From assembly GCA_020746875.1 (NCBI GenBank), contig JAGTJL010000008.1:434001-498000 (forward strand): 64,000 nucleotides of DNA. The letters run 5' to 3'. Numbering within the stretch: position 1 is the first letter of the stretch; each line of letters starts with the position of its first letter. The position numbers and the translations under genes are program-made. Under the pieces are notes generated by a model that was not told where the DNA came from, did no database searches, and was given only the letters and a program-made list of their open reading frames with translations. Below are positions 47,901 through 59,200 of the stretch, one piece after another. The DNA comes from Rhexocercosporidium sp. MPI-PUGE-AT-0058 (taxonomy: Eukaryota; Ascomycota; Leotiomycetes; Helotiales).

Positions 47901-50411
47901 GCTACCTCTGCGAAACGGCCACCAAGATACCGAGTTTGGTTCCTCTTTGGATGCTAGCTATGGAGATTCAGCATGTATCTCCCAGTAGAATATCTCGATA
48001 CCGGACTTTGGAAGCCCGGAGTCGGATTCTGACAGCAATCTTTTCGATTACATTCGCCTTGGAGACGCGATGGAGATATGTGGATCTACTTCTCGATGTC
48101 GGGTGTTAATGGTGTGCCCCAATTGCACAATGGAGATAGACGCACCTCGAAAAGCCAATTCCAAAGCCTTGATTGTATTTTATCCGAGTCTTCGAACAAG
48201 AAGTCACGGCAGGTTTAGCCTTGGGATTCATTCAACAAGGAATCTTACCTTCAACGACATCGCCAAAGTCCAAAATGGCAGGAGCTGATTGAACCTGAGA
48301 CGGAAGACAACGGATTGTGATTCACCAAGTTTTAAGTTATGACCTCAGTCAATTTGACGTGCTTGAATCTTGCATTGCAGAAAAGGAGCTCGCTATTACG
48401 ATCTTCCTCAAAAGTGAAAGTGAAGAAAGGGTAGCTGGCTGCTTTGTCAACACCTCGCTTCGTGGATCAACCACTGACGCTCTGCGAGTTGAACAACGCA
48501 ACACACCACATGATAGCGGACTCGATTCATCTGGCCGACGAGACCCCCCTTCAGATTATCAGCGACGTGGCATCACATTCACTCACCAACCTCAAGTCCC
48601 CAGCGCTCGAGCTCCATCACACTCCGCTGAACAGATGGACCGATGCTCTCCTCTCCCATGCTTTTGAGACGCGAAACTTCAATGATTAAAATCGCATTCT
48701 TAACTACACCTGCAAGCGTGTGCGCAGTCTCCTCCCACCTGTTCTCCTACAAGCACTTGTCCCTCATCTCTCAAGAAAGAGGACCCCGATTTGACCACCT
48801 CTCAAACTCTCTTTGTGCTCAAAGAGATCTTGCTGAGCACATCAGCACTATCCACATAGTAAATAGGTCAATCAAGGGTTTTTAATTCATCTGCTTGCTC
48901 CCCCAACATCCACACTGTTCATGTTCAAGGTTTACTACCTTCCAAGAACCCTGAAGATCGGAAATGAACTCGTTCCGTCGACCATGAAAATCACCAGTCC
49001 AGGTTCTTCACTGCACCAAATGCGATCTATCTGAAGTACCATTGGCCTGGGTTCTGAGTTGACTAAACGCACTGAGGGAAATTAACTACGAAGTGATGAC
49101 TCGACACGGGAAAAGATCGGGGCGAAGCTACATGGTTGGGATTGGGCGGATTGCGATGATGACTCGACGGGTGATGGACAGCGGATGGCGCCTTTGAGAT
49201 ACAGCACAAACTGCACCGGCTATGGTTCTTTTATCTCTTTTTCTACAGAACAATGAAGCATTAGACAAAACGCGCAACAAAGTGTTGCCGAACTATCGCG
49301 ATGGTTTGAAAATTATGAAGCTCGCTCAGTGATAGGACGGTGCACATCCCCAAGTTTTGTTGGTATTCAGCGACAGTAACCCTAATGAAAGCATACCAAA
49401 ACTGTGATGTAAACACCGGGACTCAACTAAGGAATTAGGCTTCAGGCCTGGAATTTCGTCTAACAGAAGCTCCTGGCCATGTGGACTCAATTACTGGACG
49501 CCCTTGAGAAACAAACTTTTTCAGTCTAAGCGTAAATGCTCATTTCCTTGCAATACTACTTGCGCCCATCCTCTTTACACAGAAGTAGATAACTATTCTC
49601 TTCTAAATATTCACATTCACACGGGAAGATTTCATATCAACCGGGAAGATATGGGCGCTGGATTTTGTTTGAGGTTTACGAGCGTTCTGATGAGACGATA
49701 TCTGTATGCCCTGCTAATATCGATTGATGCAGATGAGATAAATAGTCTGACTTTCTAGCACAGGTAGAGTAACTTGAGCCGACCACTTATAGAGTCCACC
49801 CTTTGATGACATGCTTATAAAGAGCGGCTAGGGACCGAGAAAGTTTCGGCCAGTGGATTTCTTGGTAATGGATGTCCAGGTACATATCCGGCATGGAGAA
49901 AAGATACTCCCGACTTCTCCTAGTTACTAGGTAATTTTGGTCCTGCAAGAATGGGTACAGATATATTGGGCTGAACCTGCTTACTAGTTGAAATGATTTG
50001 CGATGACAGTCTGACAGTTTTAATCTATTGGGAAACTCGGTTCCCAGGATCGATTTTCGAGATAGTTGTGTCCGGTCCAGCGCCCTGGGCTTTTAACCGC
50101 CACCCATGTAGCTGCCGGAACATACCCGACATCCCTAGACGTAGCCGGCCTCTACTCACCCTCCTGAAGTACCCGAGAGGGTGGTTTTCTCGAGGCTGTA
50201 TTTATATCTATAGTGACACATCAACTTCTCTCTGTTAATCTACAAATCACTACCGTGTTCTTCTGTGTCTATCCCACTCATACGTTGCTTCATTAGACAA
50301 ACAACTTCGGCCCTTAGATTCATTCATTCGCCGCAGAGTGTTCCTTTGGATCTCTTCGCCGTGCTGTATCCAGCGGCGAGACGTCACAGAACACTGTAAG
50401 ACGGCGGCACA
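47901..50411. other. Interval downstream of the NACHT-ankyrin gene
   Basis: Coherent but unassigned plus-strand frames occur at 47901-48290 and 48444-48689. The latter (81 codons) contains NNATHHMIADSIHLADETPL and LELHHTPLNRWTDALLSHAF. They could be additional or decayed 3' exons of the NACHT-ankyrin gene or a separate remnant. From 48.9 to 50.4 kb I see nothing beyond the promoter of the next gene. Confidence 0.35.
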
Positions 50412-51437
50412 ATGGCATCAAGACACAAGCTTGACCATGACCAGATCACGGCTTACTTCAACCGCCTCGAGCTTCCGTCTCATCTGCATCGTTATTCCAT
50501 CTCCGGCTTGACGGCAGCCCAACAAGTCGATTTCCTTTCACGACTTCACACGCGCCACCTCCGTACCATACCGTTCGAAAACCTCGTGCTACACTACTCT
50601 CGTCACCGAATTATCGACGTCCACTTGTCGACAGTATTCGAGAAGGTTATTCAATCGACTGCACGTGGAGGATACTGCATAGAGACGAACGCCCTGTTCA
50701 AGACCCTGCTCATGTCTCTAGGATACGATGCGTATATAGTCCCGTCAAGAGTCTACGACCATGCAAACCAACGATACAATGCATTAACTCACTGCCTGAC
50801 CATTGTCGTCATCGGAGACGACCGTTATGCAGTCGATGTTGGCTTCGGAGGGAACGTGGCTACAGTTCCGCTACGCCTAGGGACCGACGAGGTTCAGCCG
50901 TTAGCGCACCCCTCCGAAGCACGAATTCGACTCGACAGCATCTCCAAGGAACTCTCGCCACGTAAAAAATACTGGATTTACGAGTACCGACGATGTGATC
51001 AGGATGATTGGTCAATCCAGTACTGCTTTCTCGACCTGGAGCTCTTCCCCGAAGACTTGGCGGTGCTGAATCTGGGGCCGTCCACCAGCTGGACGAGCTT
51101 CTTCACCCAGAAAGTCCTATGCATTAAACTAACCGGGGGAAATGAGTTATATGCCAAATTCGCAATGGAGGAGAACGCTGCTCGAAGACAGCAGGAGGAA
51201 AACGGTGTTGGATGCGTCGAGGACGATGTGATTGATGGAGTCCTTATTCTGGATGGTGCGGTGCTGAAGTGGCGCAAACGGGGCGTCAAGCAGTGGGAAG
51301 TCATCTTAAAGAATGAAGAGGAACGGGCACGGGCTTTGGAGGATGTTTTTGGCATTTGTCTCTCCAAGGACGAGAAAGATGCCATAATAAGGACTGCCTC
51401 TGCCCTGGTAGATCACGATAGTAGGTTTAGAAGGTAG
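50412..51437 (+). CDS. Arylamine N-acetyltransferase
   Basis: Single-exon gene of 341 residues, as expected for fungal NAT enzymes. The catalytic triad is visible: Cys89 in RGGYCIETN, His127 in THCLTIV and Asp142 in VDVGFGG. The N-terminal helical part contains TRHLRTIPFENL, a conserved family segment, and the C-terminal third carries the usual longer fungal insertion. NAT enzymes transfer acetyl, or in some fungi malonyl, from CoA to arylamines by a ping-pong mechanism in the cytosol. Known fungal roles include detoxification of plant benzoxazolinones. It lies about 2.6 kb from the repeat-protein gene and has no co-oriented partner. Whether it takes part in any pathway here is unknown. Confidence 0.93.
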   Translation: MASRHKLDHDQITAYFNRLELPSHLHRYSISGLTAAQQVDFLSRLHTRHLRTIPFENLVLHYSRHRIIDVHLSTVFEKVIQSTARGGYCIETNALFKTLLMSLGYDAYIVPSRVYDHANQRYNALTHCLTIVVIGDDRYAVDVGFGGNVATVPLRLGTDEVQPLAHPSEARIRLDSISKELSPRKKYWIYEYRRCDQDDWSIQYCFLDLELFPEDLAVLNLGPSTSWTSFFTQKVLCIKLTGGNELYAKFAMEENAARRQQEENGVGCVEDDVIDGVLILDGAVLKWRKRGVKQWEVILKNEEERARALEDVFGICLSKDEKDAIIRTASALVDHDSRFRR

Positions 51438-53586
51438 ACGTGCGTACCGTACATTCGAACCTGTAGCTCGCACGCCCAGTGAATAGACAGTTAACAGCCC
51501 CTATGATACCATATTAAATCACCCTCGAATGAATGTAAGATACGAAGAAAATTTGAGGGGCGGCAGGTGCTGTAATCCATTTCCATCAGTCATTTTGGCT
51601 TCGGGATTTGCTGATATTAGTGCGAATGCTGGGGAAGCAAGATGAACTTCCTTTCTTTTTGTCATAATCTCTGATTGTTCGCATACTGTCATACCTTCCT
51701 ACACTTTCAGTATCCGCGCCGAGCAATCATGTCTTGGGTAAAGTGAGGCGGGGTGAACAAACCACCCCACGATTTTGGCCCCCAATTATCCGACGACGGA
51801 GATACAGTCGTCGTCGAAAATCCTAGGCGAGATTGCAGCGACTTTCTCAGGCTTCTGTTTGATACTAAGGCTTCTAGAGTATCTTAATAGATTTCTTACG
51901 ATCGGCGGAATGGCGCAACCATACGATAACAAAAGACGCAGAGTCTCTTCAGAGAGCATTCTTTAGGGGCCGAGGCCTGAGGCTTTAGCGATAGCCCAAA
52001 GTAGGTAGTTCGGAAAAAGGATCCCTTGTCTTCATCCTCTCCCCCATACGTTTGTTCGCCCACTTAATAATAGTATTCATCTCTTCAAAAACTATCAACT
52101 AATTCCCCGTTCCACGCTAGACCCTTGCTAACGTGGTATATGGGGGATCTCTTGGAAGTGGTGGGAGGCAAAAGCTCAGAGAATTCCAATAACTACGCCG
52201 GCAGAGTCGAAGTAATCATTACTTCCCCTGTAGAATAGAAGGATAACAGGAAGCGAACACAGGGAAGAGCGCACGTGGCGCTGCTAAAAGCCAGCTAAAA
52301 AGGAGTCAGAGTTGTATAATCTTGAATTACCGCAGCCTATACATAAAAATCTATTCGTGAACCGGAATTTCGGGAAATAGATACATAAGCAAAGGAGCAA
52401 CTTCTGGAACTTGCGGTATAGTTGTAAGGAACCCAGATAGCTTTACAAGCGCCTAATCTAAAATATTTAGCCCATCTTTTTCATACTTCCCCAATCTAGT
52501 ATAAATTACTAGCCTTGCGTATCAGGATTTCAGGTGTGCCAATGCTTTCTCTCAAAGGCCTTGCGACTCTGTCATTTGCTCTGCCTTGGACTGCCTTGTC
52601 CAGCTTCTCTTCAGTTGAGAGTATCTCCCAGCAGTAGCTAAGCTAAAGTTTCTTAGGTAGGGATGGTAAGTACTCATATTATTATCTCTCTAGATTCTGA
52701 CTCGCTGCATTACCTTACTTTATGCTATTGCGTGTAAGAGGAGGTTCTTGTTTAGTTCTAGAGGAAGTAAAGAAACTCACGCGACGGAGACATTCTGCAT
52801 GGGCTTCTTCGTCGAGAAGAGAACGATACGTTGAACTACTCCCAGCCCAAGACTATCAATGCTAATGCTTGTGCAGAATGGTACCAATTAAGGTGGTTAT
52901 GAAATTAAACTATATCTCGCGTCATTTCCCCCATAAATCCTTTACAGAATATGAAGGAATGTGTATACCACGTCCAAGAATTCGGCTCCATCTTTTATTT
53001 CTCAATACCTTATCAAAAATACCCCAATCAGTTATATAGTTACATCAGTCTTACCTTAATCGTTTCCATATTAACCAGCTATGTATAGATGATTACTTTT
53101 CCCAAGCGTTCGCGAAGTTTAACCATCCTCTTACTCGTACATCCTATCGGCACTAGGTAGAATCACTCTGCGGAGCTTTTAGATTACCACGATGAGCTGC
53201 TAATTTCCTTGCTTTAAGTTGAAATGACTACTTTTCCTATCATATAGAAATGATTCACGAACTATTCCCCTTCTCTCTCAGGACTGCGGCAGAGAAGCAA
53301 TTAGCTGGTCGGTAAATTCCGCTTTTCAAGTTTGTTGATATACACAAGGCGGAGATCAGACAGCGGGCTTCAACAAGAGGAGAGGTCACCTGTATCAGAA
53401 GCTAGACTTTAGGCAGGAGGGTTGGAGAAGAAGGTTAAGTCCAACTCGATTGGAAAATTCTGAAAAGTATTGGACCAATGCTACATATCTACTGTTCAGT
53501 AAAGTACCATATTGGCTTTCCACCTCCTCAACAAGAAAATGATGCGTAGCCTTTGCATCCTTGAGCACCTTACTGCTCTTGATCCC
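51438..53586. other. Gene-free, TA-rich interval
   Basis: No frame of note. The stretch from about 52.0 to 53.5 kb is rich in TA steps and short CT runs and contains many stop codons in every frame. It could be a decayed transposon copy, but no terminal repeats or transposase traces can be read. Confidence 0.4.
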
Positions 53587-54024
53587 TTACTTGCGATCCA
53601 CAGCTATCCCTTTCTCATCTGCCAGTCGCTGTTTCTCTTCAAAGATCTCGCCAACGGTCCGTCCAGCCTCGCGGGTCTTGAGTTTACGGTCCACGGCTAT
53701 TCCTTTCTCATCTGCCAGTCGCTGTTTCTCTTCAAAGATCTCGCCAACGGTACGTCCGGCCTCGCGGGTCTTGAGTTTACGGTCCACGGCTATTCCTTTC
53801 TCATCTGCCAATCGCTGTGTCTCGGCGAAAATCTCGCCAACGGTTCGTCCTGGGGTCCGAGCGGCGATTGAGGCAGTCAATGAGGTGTCACGAGCCTGAG
53901 GAATAGTTAGTTATTCATCCGTGTTTCGGTATTCTCATCGGGTTCTACATACATTGAGTGGCGCGGCCTGAACGGTGGCAAGAGCAGCCAGGAGGGCGGC
54001 AGCGGAGAATATGCTAAACTTCAT
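53587..54024 (-). CDS. Secreted tandem-repeat protein, candidate RiPP precursor
   Basis: Two exons: 54024-53953 and 53895-53587, giving 126 residues. The 57-nt intron has a GTATGT donor, an ACTAAC branch site and a CAG acceptor. Exon 1 encodes a signal peptide (MKFSIFSAAALLAALATVQA, cut before APLN). After a spacer of about 15 residues, exon 2 encodes nearly three tandem copies of a 31-residue unit that begins GRTVGEIF and ends KLKTREA. Copies 2 and 3 are identical at protein level; copy 1 differs by AET for EEK. The last copy stops after DRK. A signal peptide plus near-identical repeats, beside a UstYa-family gene, is the layout of dikaritin precursors such as UstA. In those, Kex2 cuts at Lys-Arg between cores; here no KR or RR occurs in the repeat, which carries RK, LK and TR followed by EA. 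There is no tyrosine; the only aromatic residue per unit is Phe. A plain repetitive secreted protein is the alternative. Confidence 0.75.
53590..53850 (-). repeat. 93-bp coding tandem repeat, 2.8 copies
   Basis: Units at 53850-53758, 53757-53665 and 53664-53590 (partial, 75 bp). Near-identity at DNA level, including most third positions, shows recent duplication or active homogenisation. It encodes the 31-residue units of the candidate precursor. Confidence 0.95.
53896..53952 (-). other. Intron between signal peptide and repeats
   Basis: 57 nt, phase 0, placed exactly after APLN. This leaves the signal peptide on its own exon. Confidence 0.85.
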
Positions 54025-55136
54025 GTTGAAGGTCGAGATGGAATACTCTAAGACAGAGAGAAGCAGTGTACTTTTGTATAAATATGATAAGACACGTCTG
54101 GCCGGCAGACACGTAATGAAGAAAGAAGAATGGAGAAGGTGTGAAGTGGAGGTTGAAGTGAAGTAAGCGGGGACAGAGCGTTGTACTACAAGTGGAAGGA
54201 GGGTGTCCTTGCAGACTTTATGTCTGAATATTTCTAGAAATATGACAACGCCCCTCAACCGAGGTCACAAGGTGACAAAGCCTCTGAGGAGACATTTCGG
54301 AGGAGAAACTCGATTTGGCCAGCTCTTACTGGAGATTGTCCGGCGTCCTGGCTTGATGTTTCCAAATGCATTGTTTCCAGATGAAAGATAGCATCGAATA
54401 CAGTGCTTTGCATGAAAGTTCAGATGTTTAAGACGGGGGAGCCGCGGCAAGGGATTGAAGATGGCACATTCTCCGCGTATTCTACGACCAACACCTCGAG
54501 TGAAACATTCTCCAATCATAGCAGTGTCGATTTATACATCGTAGCAAGCCTGTGGGGCTGTGTTTCTACACGACTCATGAGTGAGAAAACGACTGTTTGA
54601 TCAACTTTGCAGTCCCCTGGGGTGAGAATCTCGACGGCTTGACAGCGGCATTTCTGAAACATTGATTCAATAGTGTTTGGAGTCGCATTTGGTTCGAGTA
54701 ACCCCTGTGAGGAGCGAGTTTGGACCAATCCACGGATTAATGCCTAAAGTCGCGTGGAATTATCGTCGCATATATTGAAAATCTTTAACATGGGACGGAC
54801 GAATTCAAACAGAAGCTGGAGAACAATCCCGGCTGGCAAGGTAGCTTCAAACAAATAATCCTGCATTAACCAGGTTGACAGTCTGACAGCGGCATTTCCG
54901 AAACGTTGATTCAATATTGACGGCCAACTAAGTGTGGGTCTGTACAACTTCACATACCAGTCAGCTGAGGGGAGATGAAGATGACTTGTTCATCTGACAT
55001 TTCCTCAGGTGAAGCCGTCCCAAACTTCCTTTCTTATACTACTCTGTAGTTGCTTGCAATCACAGAACACCTCCAAAAACAGCAGAGCTGTTTTCATTTC
55101 TTCGAATCATCACATTTTCTGTGTATATGATCCAAT
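54025..55136. promoter_or_regulatory. Divergent promoter of the repeat protein and the UstYa-like gene
   Basis: The two genes start 1,112 bp apart and point away from each other. Near the repeat gene a TATA-like element (54077-54085, read on the minus strand) precedes a CT-rich leader, and a GTCTG-GCCGG-CAGAC inverted repeat lies at 54096-54110. The middle carries a 33-bp direct repeat at 54640-54672 and 54884-54916. No conserved coding frame is seen in between. Confidence 0.45.
54640..54916. repeat. 33-bp direct repeat, copies 244 bp apart
   Basis: Copies at 54640-54672 and 54884-54916 match at 31 of 33 positions. Both differences are transitions (CTG/CCG and CAT/CGT). The copies begin TGACAGCGGCATTT and lie in the divergent promoter. 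Confidence 0.85.
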
Positions 55137-56111
55137 ATGTCTCTTCCAAAATATAGTCCTCTGCATAGTGACTGCGAAAATGCCGAGGAGCATTTAATTT
55201 CTAACCAGGCGGAAAACAAAAGTCAATCGCAACGGCCTACACTACGAACGGTCTTACTTGGACTGGGCATTTTCGCTTCTGGCATCATTTGTACTTTATG
55301 GTTTATCGAGGTGCAAGGGAGATTATTCCCTCGCCATACTTATGAAGGTGGTTTCAAGGAGGATGTCTTATGTAAGTCGCATTCAAAACAACAACTCAAG
55401 ACTGATCACTGTGTTAATTGCTCCAGAAACAGTGCCATCTAAAAATATACAATTAGCACAAGTCAAGTTCGGAACCCCGGTAGACTTCAAAGAAGACGGC
55501 CACGAGATTCTCGTCACTTCAATAGAAGATGCAACATACGTAGGAGCCCCATCCCAAGCGATCGACGATGCATGGACTCAGCTTTTATGGGGGAGATACT
55601 TTTCCATATCCGAGTCAGAAGCAAAGGAGCTCTGGGGGAATGACTATGAAGCCTATTGGGATCACGACAAGAGCGGATATACGGCAGGGTTTGATATGTT
55701 TCATCAGCTTCACTGTCTCAATCAAATTCGTCAGGCTTTGCATCGAGATTATTACCCGGAAACCGCAATTCATGGCGAGGTGCACACTGGTGAGCCAATT
55801 TTTTCTTCCTTTTCTCTCTCTCCAGAACGGGGGAGGTTAAAAAAAGGGGCAGAACTTGTGCTAAAATTCTCGGGAAATATCTAGAGCATTGCATCAACCA
55901 CATTCGACAGTCCCTCATGTGCTGGGGCAGCACAGCTGTTACACCCATCAAGTTCTTCCCGGGATACGGGCATGGTTATGTGAAAAGCGATGCAATGCAT
56001 ACGTGTAGGAAGTTTGAGCCGATTCGAGAGTTTGTCTCTGAGAGGTTTAATGGTAGTCTGCATGTTCCTCGGCCAAATGGATATAAGGATCATTTTGATC
56101 ATGCTTATTAG
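55137..56111 (+). CDS. UstYa-family (DUF3328) oxidase-like protein
   Basis: Three exons: 55137-55371, 55433-55789 and 55885-56111, giving 272 residues, normal for the family. Intron 1 (55372-55432) must use the AG at 55431-55432, because the AG six bases earlier creates a stop codon. Intron 2 (55790-55884) rebuilds the second motif. Residues about 36-58 form a single membrane helix (TVLLGLGIFASGIICTLWFI) after a polar cytosolic tail. The defining pair of motifs is present: HQLHC (169-173) and HTEHC (196-200), each followed by an N-x-I-R helix. UstYa and UstYb of the ustiloxin pathway and their phomopsin and asperipin counterparts carry these motifs and take part in oxidative macrocyclisation of the core peptide. 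Family members also serve non-peptide pathways. The divergent repeat gene 1.1 kb away is the likely substrate. Tail to tail with the histidine kinase gene (175 bp gap). Confidence 0.9.
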
Positions 56112-56286
56112 CAAGTTAGCGTTTTACAAGAATGGAATTGCATTTTAAAGAGAGTTACCATCGTGTAACGTCACTCGTGCTAATATGAGCAGTTGAACAA
56201 GAAGTCTTCAAACGGTGGTTATCTCTTAATTTAGTTGGCTCTATTTAGTCTTACGATCACATTCACTCTAAATGTTCCCATATTCC

Positions 56287-59200
56287 CTACTGTATCTGCA
56301 TATAGTCTCCAAATTTCTTCTTCAGCAACGCCAACCTAACCGGCTTCGCCAGATAATCATTCATCCCAGAATCAAGACACTTCTCCCGATCTCCCTTGAT
56401 CGCAGACGCAGTCAAAGCAATCACGAGAATCGTTTTCACCATTTCATCTGGGTCTTTTCGCAGCAGTTTCGTGGCTTCATATCCATCCAGGACCGGCATC
56501 TGCACATCCATCAATATCATATGATATGGCCGTCCTTCTTTCGCCTTCTTCCGTATACCTTCTACTGCCTCGAGGCCGTTCGAGTAAGTGTCGACGCCTT
56601 TGAAGTTGAGTTTCTTGAGGAACTGTAATGCGACTTTCTGGTTGACGAGATTGTCTTCCGCTATGCACACACGGATTTCCGGTGGTGGAAGGTCAGAGAA
56701 GTCAAGATATCCGGATGGGCCCTTGGCCGAAGAGACAGATCTGGTGCGCAAAATATGCAGATCGTCATCTGATCCAGGATCTGCTTTAGGAAGCGTGAGC
56801 GAGAAAGATACCATAGTCCCAACATCTTCCGTACTCTTGAGCTTGATACTACCTCCCATGGATTCGACCAGGGACTTGCAAATGCTCAAACCAAGTCCAC
56901 TCCCGCCATATTTTCGGGAAGTGCTTGTATCAGCCTGACTGAACGGCTTGAAGAGTTTATGGATCTGCTCAGCTGGTATTCCAATCCCGGTGTCTTCGAT
57001 CCAGAAGTTGAGATGTGTTGCGGATTCTGTTTCCCACTCCGCCTTGGCCCCGATCGTGATGGAGCCTTTCTTCGTAAACTTCAGGCTGTTGCTCACGAGA
57101 TTTCCTAGGATTTGGTGTAGCCGTACGGGATCTCCATACACTAACGAGGTTGGCAAGTTGAAGTCCTGTATGATTTTCACGGCGGGAGCTTTCAGCTGTT
57201 TCCTAGCGGCAGGTATGGAGCGAACCATCTCTTGAACCATCTCATGGACATAGAAAGAGGTTAGATGGAGCTGCATTTGATGGGCCTCGATCTTTGAGAA
57301 ATCGAGGATGTCGTTGATGAGGCTCAAAAGTAAATTGGCTGAAACTCGGATGGAGTCGGCCATTTCTGCGTGGTGTTCTTGGAGTTGATTGTCCATCAGG
57401 AGAAGCTCAGAGTTGCCGATCACGCCATTCAGAGGTGTACGAAGTTCATGAGATATGTTGGCGAGGAATGTTGATTTTGCTCTGGCTGCCTCTTCTGCGA
57501 GTTTGGCGGCTTCCTCGGCTGCTTTAGCACTTCGAAATGCTTCACTCCTTGCTGTATCAGCGCTGTTCTTCGCTGCGATCGCTTCCGACAATGCTTTCTT
57601 CTGGACTTCGACCATGGATTTGTTGATTGAGGAGACGCGCTCAACTTCTTTGATTGTCAAGGAATTGAAGTAGCTGATCCCGATTTGATTGACGAGTAGC
57701 TGGAGGACTTCAAGGTTGCGGTTCGTAAATGAATTCGGTGGTCCTTCAAGATATACAACACCAAGCAGTGGGTTCTCGCCGTCTCCGTGGCATATAGGGA
57801 TAGCTACTACTGATTTGCTCTCGGGGTTCCGAGCAGCCCAGTGTTCATTAACGTTACTGAACTGATGGTCTTGCATCAAGTCTGGCAAGAATACCCTTTC
57901 TCTGAATCGTGAGCAATAATTGACAACGCTTTCCACTACTAGTGAGGAGTTTCCAAGAGGCAGAATCGGGTTGTGAGCCTCAGCTCCTTCTTCAGCATAT
58001 CCACTAGCTGCGACGCCCCAGCCAGCCGACCCGTCCTCAATGACGATAGCAGCAAGCGACGCAACTCCTTTGCAATTCTGTAGAATGATCTCGCACATAG
58101 TCTTGAGGAGTTGGTCAACCTGGAGGACGCTAGAAATGACTTGAGAGCTTTCGAGTATGGATGTCAAATCTAGAATATGGAGAGCTGGGCCTCCACCCAT
58201 GTCGACAAGTGCTGAGCCTTCGCGCCACATACCGACTTTATCGACAACAAGATCCCTTTTCTCCGTCGAGTGCTTCATCGGTTCATGATCCCCGAAATCT
58301 CCAGGATGGGGTTCCAAAATGTCAACGTGTTCCTCGTAATCCGTTTGAACGCCGATCTCTGCCGTAGTATGGGTAGTGACGGGTACTTGGAGAACATCTT
58401 GATGCTTTCTCTCAAGGTGGTTTACCACTCCTGTCGCGCCAATCCGGCGGTAAATCGAAATAGCCTCGCGAAGCGTCATTCTGGCTAATCTCTTAGATCC
58501 CAATCTCACAAGATGTTCTCCTAGTAGACTGTTGGCAAGGGCTTCTTCAAAATGAAACCCATGCATAGCAGCATGATCAATCGCCGTTTCGTAGTGTCGT
58601 AAAGCGGATGGGTAATCGTTCTCAATTTCTGAAATCTGGGCAGCCAGTATTTCGGACCAAGCCAAATAGTTCACGTTCGTCATTTCCTGCCACTGTTCGA
58701 TTCTTCGTTTGAAATATTTCATGATAGTCGTAGTTCCGGAGATCTCCTCTTGCAGTGCGGCCTCCAGTGATCGACCATCAACATCCGAAGATAATTGAGG
58801 AGATTGCTCGCGATAGGCCGGAGTGAGTTGCTCCTCCACGCGAGACCAAATTGAGCCAGCTAGAGAAAGTGCATGGAAAAACATGAGGAACCGCGTGTTT
58901 CGTGCCGACCAAATAGCAGCGACCTTTTTCAGACCCGAGTTCCCCAATGCGATGGCACTGGAATAGTGGCCGTAAAGAAATAGTGGAGCAATTTCGATGC
59001 TTTCGTAGAGGATCAAAGGCCGGTCCCAATTCTTAACAGTACTCGTCAACCAGGATTTGTACCCCGGAGAATTATGATTTTCGTCCGTCATAACGCCCGT
59101 TGGATCATCTGTATGTGTTTTGCCTTGCATAGCACGACAGACCTGCCGAATTGCTAGGATCATAGTGCCTCCTGGTGTGTCGGCTTGCCAATCAGGGAGA

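Noticed and set aside
29550..54106. GCCGGC as a shared operator of the PKS-NRPS and the repeat-protein gene
   Set aside because: The hexamer also occurs at many unrelated places in the window (for example near 6363, 9049, 11025, 35537, 43966 and 50132), so sharing is not meaningful.
55427..55432. Earlier acceptor for UstYa-like intron 1 (exon starting at 55427)
   Set aside because: It would create an immediate TAA at the junction; the AG at 55431-55432 keeps the frame.
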